Source: Arthrobacter agilis
GTDB taxonomy: Bacteria > Actinomycetota > Actinomycetes > Actinomycetales > Micrococcaceae
Reading direction: 5' to 3'
Assembly (NCBI RefSeq): GCF_006494655.1
Contig: NZ_VHIM01000002.1
Span: 186,001-250,000 of the forward strand
DNA length: 64,000 nt
The number at the start of each line of letters is the position of its first letter. Position 1 is the first letter of the stretch. The translations under genes and the position numbers were made by a program. A model generated the notes under the pieces. The model saw nothing but the letters and a program-made list of their open reading frames with translations. It searched no databases and was not told the DNA's origin. Of the stretch, positions 8,854 through 17,463 are shown in pieces.

Positions 8854-10749
8854 TCAGATGCGGATCCAGAGCACGTCGTGGGCGGCCAGGGTCAGCGCGG
8901 TGTCGAGGCGAAGACGTCGCCCGGAGATGAGCTCGGCCCCCGTCCTGGGTAGGCCGGACAGCGTGGTGGCGCCGACCGTCTGCGGGGTGTCCGCGACGTT
9001 CGCGAGCACCACGACCGTGGAGGCCTCCCCGTCGAGCAGCCCCGGCCGCTGGTATCCGAGGACGTGCGGATTGTGGGTGTGGAACGGCAGCAGCCGGCTG
9101 CCGGCGAACTCGGGGGTGGATTGCCGGACGTCGATGAGGTGCACGAGATCGGTGAAGACGGCACCGGCGTCCGCCGTCCTATCGGTCCTCGCAGCGTAGC
9201 GCTCGGTTGGGTAGGCGGGACGGCCCACCCAGCGGCTGTCGTCCGCCTTCGCCGGGTCCTCCGTATAGGCGTAGTCGTTGAGCTGGCCCACTTCGTCGCC
9301 GAGATAGAGCAGCGGTATGCCGCCCGTGCTGAGGATGATCGAGTGTGCCAGAAGGATCCGGGCCACCGCGGCGGAGTCTCCCGCCTCCAGCCCGGCGAGC
9401 GACGCCGTGGTCCCGGAGATGCGGCAGTCGCCCGTCCGGGGATTGTCCTGGAACGGGACACCGCGCGCGAAGCTGTCGGGGAACCGGTTCACGTAGAAGG
9501 CGTTGAGGAAACGGCGGTGGTCGTGCCCGTCGATGCCGAGTTCCGCGGCGTCCTCGTCCGAGAAGGTCCAGCCGATGTCGTCATGGCTGCGGACATAGTT
9601 GACCCAGGCGGTGCCGTCGGGGATGCCGTGCCGTCGTTCGAGCGCCTGCGACAGGAGCGAGACCTCGCGCGTGGCCAGGGAGTTCCAGATCAGGGCCATC
9701 TGCAGCGGGTTGTAGCTGAGCTGGCACTCGCCGGGATCGATGTACTGCGCCACCTCGTCAGGGTGGACGATCGCTTCGGACTTGAACAGGAGCGACGGCG
9801 CTGCGAGCCGGCAGACGGCGTTGAACGCCTGCAGGAGCAGGTGCGCCTCGGGCAGGCTCTCGCAGGCGGTGCCGAGCTGCTTCCAGATGAAGGCGACGGC
9901 GTCCATCCTGATGATGTCCACGCCCTGGTTCGCGAGGAAGAGCATCTCTCCCGCCATCGCGCGGAAGACCCTCGGACTGGTGTAGTTCAGATCCCACTGG
10001 AAGGAGTGGAACGAGGCCCAGATCCAGCGTCCGTCCTCGAGCTGCACGAACGAGCCCGGGTGGTCGTCGGGAAAGATCTCGCGGACGGTCTGCTCGAACG
10101 CGTCGGGCATCCGACGGTCCGGAAAGATCCAGTAGAAATCTGCGAAGTCGGGATCGCCGGCGATGGCCTTCCGGGCCCAAGCGTGCTCGTTCGAAGTGTG
10201 GTTGAAGATGAAGTCCACCACCAGCGCTATCCCGTTCTCACGGAGCTCCCGTACGAGCCCGGCGAGTTCCGACATGGTGCCGAGGCGGGGATCCACGTCC
10301 CGGTAGCTGGAGACCGCGTAACCGCCGTCGGAGTTCTCCTCCGGCGCCAGGAAGAGCGGCATCAGGTGCAGGTAGGTGAGACCGAGCGTCCGGAAGTACG
10401 GGATACGTTCCCGCACGCCCGCGAGACTTCCTGCGTACAGATCCACATAGCAGACCCCTCCGAGCGTCCTGTTGGACTGGAACCAGTCCGGAGCCATGGC
10501 CCGGGACGCATCGATGGCCTTCAGATCGGCGGGACGCTCCTGCCACGAGACCGCGGCATCGAGGACCACCTGCAGGAGCTCCGCGTCCGCGTCGTGCCCG
10601 TAGAGGCGATGGAACAGCGACTGCAGGCGTGGGAACTCCGTATCGAACCGGGCCTCGAAGGACGTCCAGTCGGCCTCCGACGTGGAGTCGAGCCGCGCGG
10701 CCTGCAGCCCCGCTCGGATCTGGTCTGCGGCCGGCGTGGTGGACGTCAT
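8854..10749 (-). CDS. Alpha-amylase family GH13 enzyme, amylosucrase-like
   Basis: A 631-residue cytoplasmic GH13 protein. A helical N-terminal domain (about 1-90) precedes the barrel, as in amylosucrases and sucrose hydrolases. Barrel motifs are [23 protein letters not shown] (nucleophile Asp), LFKSEAIV (acid/base Glu) and VRSHDDIGW (transition-state Asp). The family makes glucan from sucrose or hydrolyses sucrose or malto-oligosaccharides; sequence alone does not decide. It lies 86 nt after the binding protein of operon 2, past a strong hairpin, and has a hexamer TATGGT 6 nt before its ATG, so it may be transcribed separately. Confidence 0.85.
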   Translation of the reverse strand: MTSTTPAADQIRAGLQAARLDSTSEADWTSFEARFDTEFPRLQSLFHRLYGHDADAELLQVVLDAAVSWQERPADLKAIDASRAMAPDWFQSNRTLGGVCYVDLYAGSLAGVRERIPYFRTLGLTYLHLMPLFLAPEENSDGGYAVSSYRDVDPRLGTMSELAGLVRELRENGIALVVDFIFNHTSNEHAWARKAIAGDPDFADFYWIFPDRRMPDAFEQTVREIFPDDHPGSFVQLEDGRWIWASFHSFQWDLNYTSPRVFRAMAGEMLFLANQGVDIIRMDAVAFIWKQLGTACESLPEAHLLLQAFNAVCRLAAPSLLFKSEAIVHPDEVAQYIDPGECQLSYNPLQMALIWNSLATREVSLLSQALERRHGIPDGTAWVNYVRSHDDIGWTFSDEDAAELGIDGHDHRRFLNAFYVNRFPDSFARGVPFQDNPRTGDCRISGTTASLAGLEAGDSAAVARILLAHSIILSTGGIPLLYLGDEVGQLNDYAYTEDPAKADDSRWVGRPAYPTERYAARTDRTADAGAVFTDLVHLIDVRQSTPEFAGSRLLPFHTHNPHVLGYQRPGLLDGEASTVVVLANVADTPQTVGATTLSGLPRTGAELISGRRLRLDTALTLAAHDVLWIRI

Positions 10750-10755
10750 CCGTCA

Positions 10756-10761
10756 ACCATA
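10756..10761 (-). promoter_or_regulatory. -10 hexamer TATGGT, leaderless start of the GH13 gene
   Basis: On the minus strand TATGGT ends 6 nt before the ATG at 10749. No Shine-Dalgarno is visible between them. Confidence 0.4.
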
Positions 10762-10779
10762 GGGCAGCCGATGCACGAA

Positions 10780-10807
10780 GCGCCGCGCCCCTTCCGGGAC
10801 GCGGCGC
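10780..10807 (-). terminator. Hairpin after the operon 2 binding protein
   Basis: A 12-bp stem with one mismatch (10780-10791 with 10796-10807) and a TTCC loop lies just past the binding-protein stop at 10836. It has no T-run. It would separate the transporter operon from the GH13 gene. Confidence 0.5.
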
Positions 10808-10835
10808 AACAGGAGCGGAGCAGGAGGTGCGGCTG

Positions 10836-12167
10836 CTATTCGGCGACCGGGATCGACTGCGACTTCAGCGAGTCGATGGTTTTCTGCTGCCCCGTCTCGA
10901 GGGCGTCCATCAGCGTGCCGGAACCGCCGATGGCAGCACCGAAGCCGTCGGAGACGTCGGTGTAGGTCTGCGTCATGGTGGGGCCCCAGGTGAAGTCGGG
11001 GTCCACGTTGGAGGATGCCTCCGCGAAGACGTCGTAGATCTTCTGTCCGCCGTAGAACTCGACGCCGCCGGCGAAGGCCTCCAGTTCGGTGGCCGACTTG
11101 GCCGCCGGGTACAGGCCGCCCAGCTCGTTGGCGAGCGCGAGGGCTTCCGGATCGGTGTTCAGCCAGAGCGCGAACTTCGCGGCTTCGGCCGGGTGGTCGG
11201 AGCCCTTCAGCACTGCCGTCGAGGAGCCGCCCCAGTTGCCGGCACTCTGGGTGTCCGCTTCCCACTGCGGCATGGGTGCTACGGCCCACTTGCCGGCGGT
11301 GTCCGGTGCGCCGTCCGAGAGGGTGGTGGCTCCCCAGACCGCGGAGACCCAGGTCCACTGCTGGCCCGTGTTGAAGGATGCGTTCCATTCGTCTGAGAAG
11401 GACGGCAGGGTCGAGACGAGGTCCTCGGACAGGAGGTCCTGCCAGTAGGTGGCCACTTCCTCGGATTCCTCACCGGTCAGGTTCACGTCCCAGTTCTCGC
11501 CGTCGTTCGAGAACCACTGGCCGCCGTTCTGCCACACCATCCCGGCGAACCAGTTGACGTCGGTCTTCGGGAAGTTGGTGATGTAGGCGCCCTCCGCCTT
11601 GATCTGCTCGGCCGCCGCGGCGTACTCCTCCCACGTGGTCGGAACCTCGATGCCCGCCTCCTCGAAGAGGTCGGCGCGGTAGTACATGGCCATGGGGCCG
11701 CTGTCCTGGGGAACTGCATAGACGGAACCGTCTTCTCCGAAGGTCACCTGCCCCCACGTCCAGTCGACGAACTGGTCCTGGGCCTCTTCGATGCCCTCGC
11801 ATTCGGCGATGTTCTCGAGGCCGTCCTGCACGCGGAAGTTCGGCAGGGCGTCGTACTCGATCTGGCCGAGGTCCGGGGCGTTGCCGGCCTGGATCTGGTT
11901 GAAGAAGTTCTGGTACGTGCCCGAGTTGCCGTTGGGGCCGGTCTGGACGGTGACCTGGATGTCGGGGTTGTCCTCGTTCCACAGTTCGACGACCTGGTCC
12001 ATCCCCGGGACCCAGGTGGTGAAGGTGAGCTCGACGGGCCCGTCGGATGCTTCGCAGGGGACTGCCTCGGCAGCTGGCGCCGAGCTGTCTCCGCCGGCTG
12101 AACAGCCGGAGAGAGCCAGCGCAGAGAGGGCAAAGGCCGCGGTGACTTTTCCGTAATGCGCGCGCAT
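10836..12167 (-). CDS. ABC transporter sugar-binding lipoprotein (family 1)
   Basis: A 443-residue exported lipoprotein; the lipobox L-S-G-C places the lipidated Cys at residue 22. The mature protein has family-1 features (VELTFTTWVPGMDQVVELWN, later DVNWFAGMVWQNGGQW). The ATG at 12167 is preceded by AGGAAAGACA. It is the last transporter gene of operon 2, about 85 nt after the second permease. It differs clearly from the binding protein of operon 1, so the two systems probably take different oligosaccharides. Confidence 0.9.
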   Translation of the reverse strand: MRAHYGKVTAAFALSALALSGCSAGGDSSAPAAEAVPCEASDGPVELTFTTWVPGMDQVVELWNEDNPDIQVTVQTGPNGNSGTYQNFFNQIQAGNAPDLGQIEYDALPNFRVQDGLENIAECEGIEEAQDQFVDWTWGQVTFGEDGSVYAVPQDSGPMAMYYRADLFEEAGIEVPTTWEEYAAAAEQIKAEGAYITNFPKTDVNWFAGMVWQNGGQWFSNDGENWDVNLTGEESEEVATYWQDLLSEDLVSTLPSFSDEWNASFNTGQQWTWVSAVWGATTLSDGAPDTAGKWAVAPMPQWEADTQSAGNWGGSSTAVLKGSDHPAEAAKFALWLNTDPEALALANELGGLYPAAKSATELEAFAGGVEFYGGQKIYDVFAEASSNVDPDFTWGPTMTQTYTDVSDGFGAAIGGSGTLMDALETGQQKTIDSLKSQSIPVAE

Positions 12168-12252
12168 TGTCTTTCCTATCGGTTGATTGAACAGTGCGGT
12201 GCGGGGGCGGACGCCCTGGCACCCGGAGTGCTGGTCATGAGGATCAGGGGTG

Positions 12253-13185
12253 TTACTTGACGCCGCCGGCGCCGAGCCCGCTGCTCCAGAAGCGCTGGAG
12301 GGCGAGGAAGGCGATGATCAGCGGGACGATGGAGACGAGCGCCCCGACGATCACGAGCGACCGCAGTTCGGGGATCTGGCTGATCTGGCTGTTCCAGGCG
12401 TAGAGGCCGAGCGTGACCGGGAAGAGCGACTGGTCGCGGAGCATGATCAGCGGGAGGAAGAAGTTGTTCCAGATGGCGACGAACTGGAAGAGGAAGATCG
12501 TCACGAGGGCCGGTGCCATGAGGCGCGTGGACACCGTGAAGAACGTCCGGATCTCACCCGAACCGTCGAGGCGGGCGGCCTCGAGCAGTTCCCCGGGGAC
12601 GCTCGCCGCCGCGTAGATGCGGGCCAGGTAGACGCCGAACGGACTGACGAGGCTCGGCAGGAACACGGCCCACATGGTGTTGGTCAAATTCACCTGGCTG
12701 AAGATGAGGAACAACGGGAGGGCCAGCGCCGTCGCGGGGACCAGGACGCCGCTCAGCACGATGTTGAACACGGCCTCGCGGCCCCGGAACTCGTACTTGG
12801 CCAGGGCGTATCCGCACATCGCGGCGATGACGGTGCCGATGAGCGCTCCCACGCCGGCGTAGAGGGCCGAGTTCAGCAGCCACCGCCCGAAGAGCCCGTC
12901 GCCGTAGGAGAACAGGCGTCCGAGGTTCTCGAAGAAGGTCCCGAGCGAGTTCGCGGTGAACCACAGGGGAGCCGTGGAGGTGATCTCCCCGCCGGTCTTC
13001 GTGGACGTGGTGAGGAGCCACCAGATCGGGGTGAGGAAGTAGAGGGTGAAGACACCCATGATGAGCATCGCGGCACTGCGTGACATGACGCTCTGCCGGG
13101 GCCCGCGGGCGTTGGTGTCGGCGCTGTTCGATGTCGTGCTCCCGCCGCGCGGGCTCTTCGGGGTGGTGGCTGGGGCTGCCGTCAC
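12253..13185 (-). CDS. Sugar ABC transporter permease (MalG type)
   Basis: A 310-residue permease with about six hydrophobic segments and the EAA loop LEAARLDGSGEIRTF. The first 35 residues are a Thr/Ser/Pro-rich cytoplasmic tail. The start is GTG at 13185, overlapping the upstream stop by 4 nt (GTGA). It forms the membrane channel with the next protein; the ATPase must be supplied from elsewhere. Confidence 0.9.
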   Translation of the reverse strand: MTAAPATTPKSPRGGSTTSNSADTNARGPRQSVMSRSAAMLIMGVFTLYFLTPIWWLLTTSTKTGGEITSTAPLWFTANSLGTFFENLGRLFSYGDGLFGRWLLNSALYAGVGALIGTVIAAMCGYALAKYEFRGREAVFNIVLSGVLVPATALALPLFLIFSQVNLTNTMWAVFLPSLVSPFGVYLARIYAAASVPGELLEAARLDGSGEIRTFFTVSTRLMAPALVTIFLFQFVAIWNNFFLPLIMLRDQSLFPVTLGLYAWNSQISQIPELRSLVIVGALVSIVPLIIAFLALQRFWSSGLGAGGVK

Positions 13186-14111
13186 TGGGTGACCTTCCGC
13201 TGGGTCGACTTTAGGAAGATGAAGGACAGGATGAACGTGGCGAGGGCGAGAACCACCGAGAAGGCCGCGGCGAGGTTGTAGTTCGGCACCGATGCCGTCG
13301 TGTAGACCGCGAGGTTGGGGGTGAACGTGCTGTTGATCGCCGAGCTGAAGCTACGGAGCGTCTGCGGCTCGGCCAGGAGCTGCAGCGTTCCGATGATGGA
13401 GAACACCGCAGTGAGGATGATGGCCGGGATCACCAGGGGGATCTTGATGCGCCACGCGATCTGGATGTTGCTGGCGCCGTCGAGCCGCGCCGCCTCGTAG
13501 ATCTCCGTGGGGATGGCGAGCAGCGAGGAGTAGATGATGAGCATGTTGTAGCCGACGTAGACCCAGGTCACGATGTTCGCGATCGCCCAGAGGACGAGGT
13601 TCGCGGAGAGGAAGTCGACGTTCGAGGTCACGGCTCCGAAGGGGGAGAGCGACGGCGAGTACAGGAACCCCCACATGATGGCGGCGATGACGCCGGGAAC
13701 GGCGTACGGGGCGAAGAACGCGAGCCGGAAGAACTTCTTGCCCTTCAGCAGCGGCGAATCGAGGAGCAGGGCGAACAGCAGGGCCAGGCCGAGCATGATC
13801 GGCACCTGCACCACGCCGAAGAGGAGCACGCGGCCCACGGACTCCCAGAACGCCGTGTTCTGGAAGACCTGCTCGTACTGCACGAAGCCGCCGAAGACCT
13901 GCCGGGGCCTGCCGAAGGTTCCCTCGCGCTCGACGGTGAGCAGGGACTGCACGATCGCGTAGATGATCGGGATCGCGTAGAAGGCGAGGAAGAGAACCGC
14001 GAACGGAGCGATGAACAGGGCCACGGCGCGGCGCTGCGCTCCCGACGAGCGGTTCTTCCTCCTGGCGGGAGGCGCGCTGCCTGTCCCGGCCGGAGTACTA
14101 GTGACGGTCAT
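13182..14111 (-). CDS. Sugar ABC transporter permease (MalF type)
   Basis: A 309-residue permease with an arginine-rich N-terminus (PPARRKNRSSGAQRRAV), about six membrane segments and the EAA loop YEAARLDGASNIQIAW with IPLVIP. I chose the ATG at 14111, with GAAAGGA 8 nt before it; the open frame extends to 14177 inside the galactosidase gene but without a ribosome site. It overlaps the end of that gene by 14 nt, which indicates translational coupling. Confidence 0.88.
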   Translation of the reverse strand: MTVTSTPAGTGSAPPARRKNRSSGAQRRAVALFIAPFAVLFLAFYAIPIIYAIVQSLLTVEREGTFGRPRQVFGGFVQYEQVFQNTAFWESVGRVLLFGVVQVPIMLGLALLFALLLDSPLLKGKKFFRLAFFAPYAVPGVIAAIMWGFLYSPSLSPFGAVTSNVDFLSANLVLWAIANIVTWVYVGYNMLIIYSSLLAIPTEIYEAARLDGASNIQIAWRIKIPLVIPAIILTAVFSIIGTLQLLAEPQTLRSFSSAINSTFTPNLAVYTTASVPNYNLAAAFSVVLALATFILSFIFLKSTQRKVTQ

Positions 14112-16161
14112 TGCCTGCGTCCTTTCGGCCCTGCGAGGAGCCGTCGGTATCGGGGTGTGCTGGGGTGCGGACGACACGCACGGCGCCGCCGGGAATCACG
14201 ACGACGTCGGCCACGGCCTCGGCGGTCAGCAGTTCCATACCGCTGACCCGGTGCTTGCGGTCCTCGGTCGAGTGGTTGATCAGGAAGATGTAGTCGTGGC
14301 CGTCGCCGCATCGCGTCACGCACTCGAGGCCGGACTGGGCTTCGGGGAGCCGGACTCCTGCAGCCGCTGCGGCCCGCAGGAGCAGGTCCTTCAGGACCCC
14401 GCCGTCGAGCACGGTCCCCGTGTACCAGGCCTCACCCGAGCCGACGCGGTTGCGCGTCACCGCTGGAGCGCCGCTGTGCGGCCCGGTCGCGAAGCGGAGC
14501 ACGGCCTCGGCCGTGGTGAGCCGGAGCGTCTCGGACCAGAGCGACGCCGGGGAACCGTTGTCCAGGGTCAACGGGTGCGCCGGATGGAGCGGGAAGAACT
14601 CCTCGGACCGGATGCCGAGCAGGTCGAGGAACGCCCCGGGATAGCCGCCGGGCCGTACGCGCTCGTTCTCGTCGACGATCCCGCTGAAGAAGGTGACGAA
14701 GGCCGAGCCGCCGTTGCGGACGAAGTCGGTGATCACGGCGGCGTGCTCGTCACGGATCAGGTACAGAGTGGGGACCACCACGAGCCGGTAGGCCGAGAGA
14801 TCGGCGCCCGGCGCCACGACGTCGACCGTCAGGCCCGCCTCCCAGAGCGCCGTGTAGGCGGCATGGACCTGTTCGATGTACCGGACATCGCCCGAGGGGT
14901 GGGACTCCTGGTCGTGCGCCCACCATGCCTCCCAGCTGAAGACGAGTGCGACGTCGGCGTGCACGGTGGTGCCGGCGAGTTCGCCCAGCCTGCCGAGCGC
15001 GGCCCCCAGCCCGACGACGTCGCGCCAGGTCTGCGAGTCGGTCCCGGCATGGGGGAGCATGGCCGAGTGGAACTTCTCGCTGCCCTGCAGCGAGGCTCGC
15101 CACTGGAAGAAGCAGAGGCCGTCCGCGCCGCGTGCGAGGTGCGTCAGCGACGTGCGGAGCATCTCGCCCGGTCCCTTGGCGATGTTGCGGGGCTGCCAGT
15201 TGACCGCTCCGGTGGAGTGCTCCATGAGCAGCCACGGCTGGCCCTGCGCGAGCCCGCGGGTCGTATCCGCGGCGAAGGCCAGTTCCGCCAGGGGGGTCTC
15301 GAGGCGGTGGTCCACGTAGTGGTCGTTGGCGATGACGTCCATCTCAGGCGCCCACGTCCAGTAGTCCTGGTTGCGGATGTGTGCCGCGACCATGAAGTTG
15401 GTGGTGACGGGCACGTCGCTGTTCCGCCGGAGCACGGCTTCCTCCGCGCTGTAGTGCGCCAGCAGTTCGTCGGAGCTGAAGCGGTTGAAGTCGAGGGTCT
15501 GCGTGGGATTGGTCGCGGAGAGCGTGAGCCGCGGCGGAAGGATCTGCTCCCAGGCGGAGTAGCGCTGGCTCCAGAACGCAGTGCCCCAGGCAGCGTTCAG
15601 GGCGTCGAGGGTTCCGTAGCGCGACCGGAGCCAGCGCCGGAACGAGGCGGCGGAGACCTCGCAGTAGCACAGGGAGTTGTGGCAGCCGAGTTCGTTGGAG
15701 ACGTGCCAGAGGCGCAGCGCGGGGTGCGTGCCGTAGCGGGCGGAGACCTGTTCGACCAGTGCGAGTGCGCGTTCGCGGTAGATGGGGGAGCTCGGGCAGA
15801 CGGCCTGGCGGCCACCGGGCCAGCGGGTGGTGCCATCGGCGGCTTGCGGGAGGACCTCGGGATGCGCGGTGGTCAGCCAGGCCGGCGGCGACGACGTCCC
15901 GGTGCCCAGGTTGACCCCGATGCCGTTCGCCGAGAGCAGGTCCATGACGGCGTCGAGATCGTCGAAGCGGAAAGCGCCCTGGTGGGGCTCGATCTCCGCC
16001 CAGCCGAAGATGTTGACGGCGACGAGATTGACGCCGGCTTCCTTCATGAGCCGCACGTCCTCGTCCCAGACGGACCTGTCCCACTGCTCGGGGTTGTAGT
16101 CGCATCCGTACACGAGCTGTTCGGTGCCGGACAGCCCTGCGACGGTGGTTGTGCGTGCCAA
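14098..16161 (-). CDS. Beta-galactosidase, glycoside hydrolase family 42 (second copy)
   Basis: A 687-residue GH42 enzyme, a diverged paralogue of the one at 4339-6315. The barrel begins VYGCDYNPEQW. The acid/base Glu is about residue 157 in LWHVSNELG and the nucleophile lies in WLLMEHSTGAVNW. No signal peptide is present. I chose the TTG at 16161, with GAGGAG five nt upstream; an open frame continues to 16482 but crosses the promoter and operators. It is the first gene of operon 2, so the hydrolase is made before its transporter, the reverse order of operon 1. Confidence 0.9.
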   Translation of the reverse strand: MARTTTVAGLSGTEQLVYGCDYNPEQWDRSVWDEDVRLMKEAGVNLVAVNIFGWAEIEPHQGAFRFDDLDAVMDLLSANGIGVNLGTGTSSPPAWLTTAHPEVLPQAADGTTRWPGGRQAVCPSSPIYRERALALVEQVSARYGTHPALRLWHVSNELGCHNSLCYCEVSAASFRRWLRSRYGTLDALNAAWGTAFWSQRYSAWEQILPPRLTLSATNPTQTLDFNRFSSDELLAHYSAEEAVLRRNSDVPVTTNFMVAAHIRNQDYWTWAPEMDVIANDHYVDHRLETPLAELAFAADTTRGLAQGQPWLLMEHSTGAVNWQPRNIAKGPGEMLRTSLTHLARGADGLCFFQWRASLQGSEKFHSAMLPHAGTDSQTWRDVVGLGAALGRLGELAGTTVHADVALVFSWEAWWAHDQESHPSGDVRYIEQVHAAYTALWEAGLTVDVVAPGADLSAYRLVVVPTLYLIRDEHAAVITDFVRNGGSAFVTFFSGIVDENERVRPGGYPGAFLDLLGIRSEEFFPLHPAHPLTLDNGSPASLWSETLRLTTAEAVLRFATGPHSGAPAVTRNRVGSGEAWYTGTVLDGGVLKDLLLRAAAAAGVRLPEAQSGLECVTRCGDGHDYIFLINHSTEDRKHRVSGMELLTAEAVADVVVIPGGAVRVVRTPAHPDTDGSSQGRKDAGNDRH

Positions 16162-16224
16162 AACTGCTCCTCGATCCTGCGGTGCCGATCCCCGTGCGTG
16201 TGCGTGGGGAGCGGACCGGTGCGT

Positions 16225-16242
16225 TCTGTGAACGCTCCCAGA
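16225..16242. promoter_or_regulatory. LacI-family operator, downstream copy
   Basis: TCTGTGAACGCTCCCAGA, identical to the copy at 16271-16288. It has a central CG and partly symmetric arms (TGTGAACG/CGCTCCCA), the LacI/GalR operator form. It lies in the untranslated leader of operon 2. Confidence 0.65.
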
Positions 16243-16270
16243 ATTGGGTAGCCGTACTCTCCGTCGAGAA

Positions 16271-16288
16271 TCTGTGAACGCTCCCAGA
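16271..16288. promoter_or_regulatory. LacI-family operator overlapping the -10
   Basis: Second identical copy of TCTGTGAACGCTCCCAGA. Its edge overlaps the -10 hexamer of operon 2, so binding should exclude RNA polymerase. The two copies are 46 bp apart centre to centre. Confidence 0.7.
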
Positions 16289-16314
16289 GTAACGACGGTC
16301 ACAGTCACTGTCAA
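16286..16314 (-). promoter_or_regulatory. Sigma-70-type promoter of sugar operon 2
   Basis: On the minus strand: TTGACA (16314-16309), a 17-nt spacer and TACTCT (16291-16286). The same -10 hexamer and spacing occur at operon 1 (302-330). Confidence 0.7.
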
Positions 16315-16454
16315 CAAGAGCCACGGCTCCCGGCAGACTCTCCTCCGGACTCCGCCTGCTTCCCGCGACAGGGAGGAAGCAGTACCGGTGGCGACGGGGT
16401 GTCGGCGGCTGTACTGTCGTGCCACCACATACCCCTCCGGGAAAGGTCGCAACG

Positions 16455-17309
16455 ATGGGACATCTTCTCCGCAAGACCGCACTTCTGGCAGCGACGGCGA
16501 TCGGCATCTCCACGCTGGTAGCTCCTCCGGCCTCCGCCATCACGGGCGGCCAGCCCGATGGCGAAGCGCACCCGAGTGTGGCGCTGATCCTCGCCTACAG
16601 CGAGGAGGACAACCAGCGCTACCGCTGCTCCGCGACACTGATCGAGCCGACCGTCCTCCTGACCGCGGCGCACTGCACCGAGGGGACCGCGGGTAGCACG
16701 CTGGTCACCTTCGACTCCGTCGTGGCTGAAGCCCCGCCGGCCCCCTTCCCGGCGGCAGCCGACCCCTCCGCCGGGTACACCGGGGCGGAGCTCGCTGCCG
16801 CGGGGTACCGTTCCGGCACGGCGGTCACGCACCCGGACTACTCGGACTTCACGGACCCGGCGAACTGGAACGACGTCGGCGTCGTCATCCTGGACGCTCC
16901 GGTCACGGGGATCGAACCAGCCGAGGTAGCGCCTCTCGGGTACCTGGACGGTTTCCGCTCACCCGCCCTGAACCGCACCATCTTCGAGGTCGTCGGGTAC
17001 GGCACTGAAGTGCGCAAGCCGGAAGCCGGACCACAGAAGCCCCAGCCCATGTCCTACCCCCTGATCAGGCGGACCACCACGTCGCCCGGCCAGAAGCTGA
17101 CGCCGCAGATCCTGCAGTTGCAGGGCAACCCGAATGACAACCGGGGCGGCGGAGGAACGTGCTTCGGGGATTCCGGCGGTCCGGTCTTCCTCAACGGCTA
17201 CCTCGTCGCCGTGACCAGCTACGGGTACACCTCGAACTGCCGCTACCTCGGCGGCTACCAGAGGGTGGAGATCCCGGTGGTCCAGGACTGGTTGGCCGAG
17301 ATCCTCTGA
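16455..17309 (+). CDS. Secreted trypsin-like serine protease (S1 family)
   Basis: A 284-residue exported protease. A signal peptide of about 27 residues ends at PPASA, followed by ITGG, the mature N-terminus typical of S1 proteases. The triad is visible: His in LTAAHC, Asp in NDVGVVILD and Ser in FGDSGGPV. Two late cysteines (near CFGD and NCRY) can form the usual disulfide. The ATG at 16455 has GAAAGG 8 nt upstream. It stands alone between the divergent operon 2 and a strong terminator, and likely degrades extracellular protein. Confidence 0.88.
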   Translation: MGHLLRKTALLAATAIGISTLVAPPASAITGGQPDGEAHPSVALILAYSEEDNQRYRCSATLIEPTVLLTAAHCTEGTAGSTLVTFDSVVAEAPPAPFPAAADPSAGYTGAELAAAGYRSGTAVTHPDYSDFTDPANWNDVGVVILDAPVTGIEPAEVAPLGYLDGFRSPALNRTIFEVVGYGTEVRKPEAGPQKPQPMSYPLIRRTTTSPGQKLTPQILQLQGNPNDNRGGGGTCFGDSGGPVFLNGYLVAVTSYGYTSNCRYLGGYQRVEIPVVQDWLAEIL

Positions 17310-17326
17310 CCTACCTCCCGCGACGG

Positions 17327-17357
17327 AAGGAGCAGGCCTGCCGCGGGCCTGCTCCTT
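17327..17357 (+). terminator. Intrinsic terminator after the serine protease
   Basis: A perfect 12-bp stem, AAGGAGCAGGCC (17327-17338) with its complement (17346-17357), and a 7-nt loop, followed by TCTCT. It starts 17 nt after the protease stop. Confidence 0.7.
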
Positions 17358-17463
17358 TCTCTGGTGCACCACATCATCGGCAATCCGGGGCGGCTGGAGC
17401 CGGCCTCTTGCCAGCCACACCGAACAGGGCCACAGTGAGGTGGAAAACCAAGGGGAGGCCGCG

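Noticed and set aside
14011-16251. 746-codon plus-strand frame opposite the second beta-galactosidase
   Set aside because: The minus strand encodes a complete GH42 enzyme with both catalytic Glu motifs. The plus frame has no start context and no domain.
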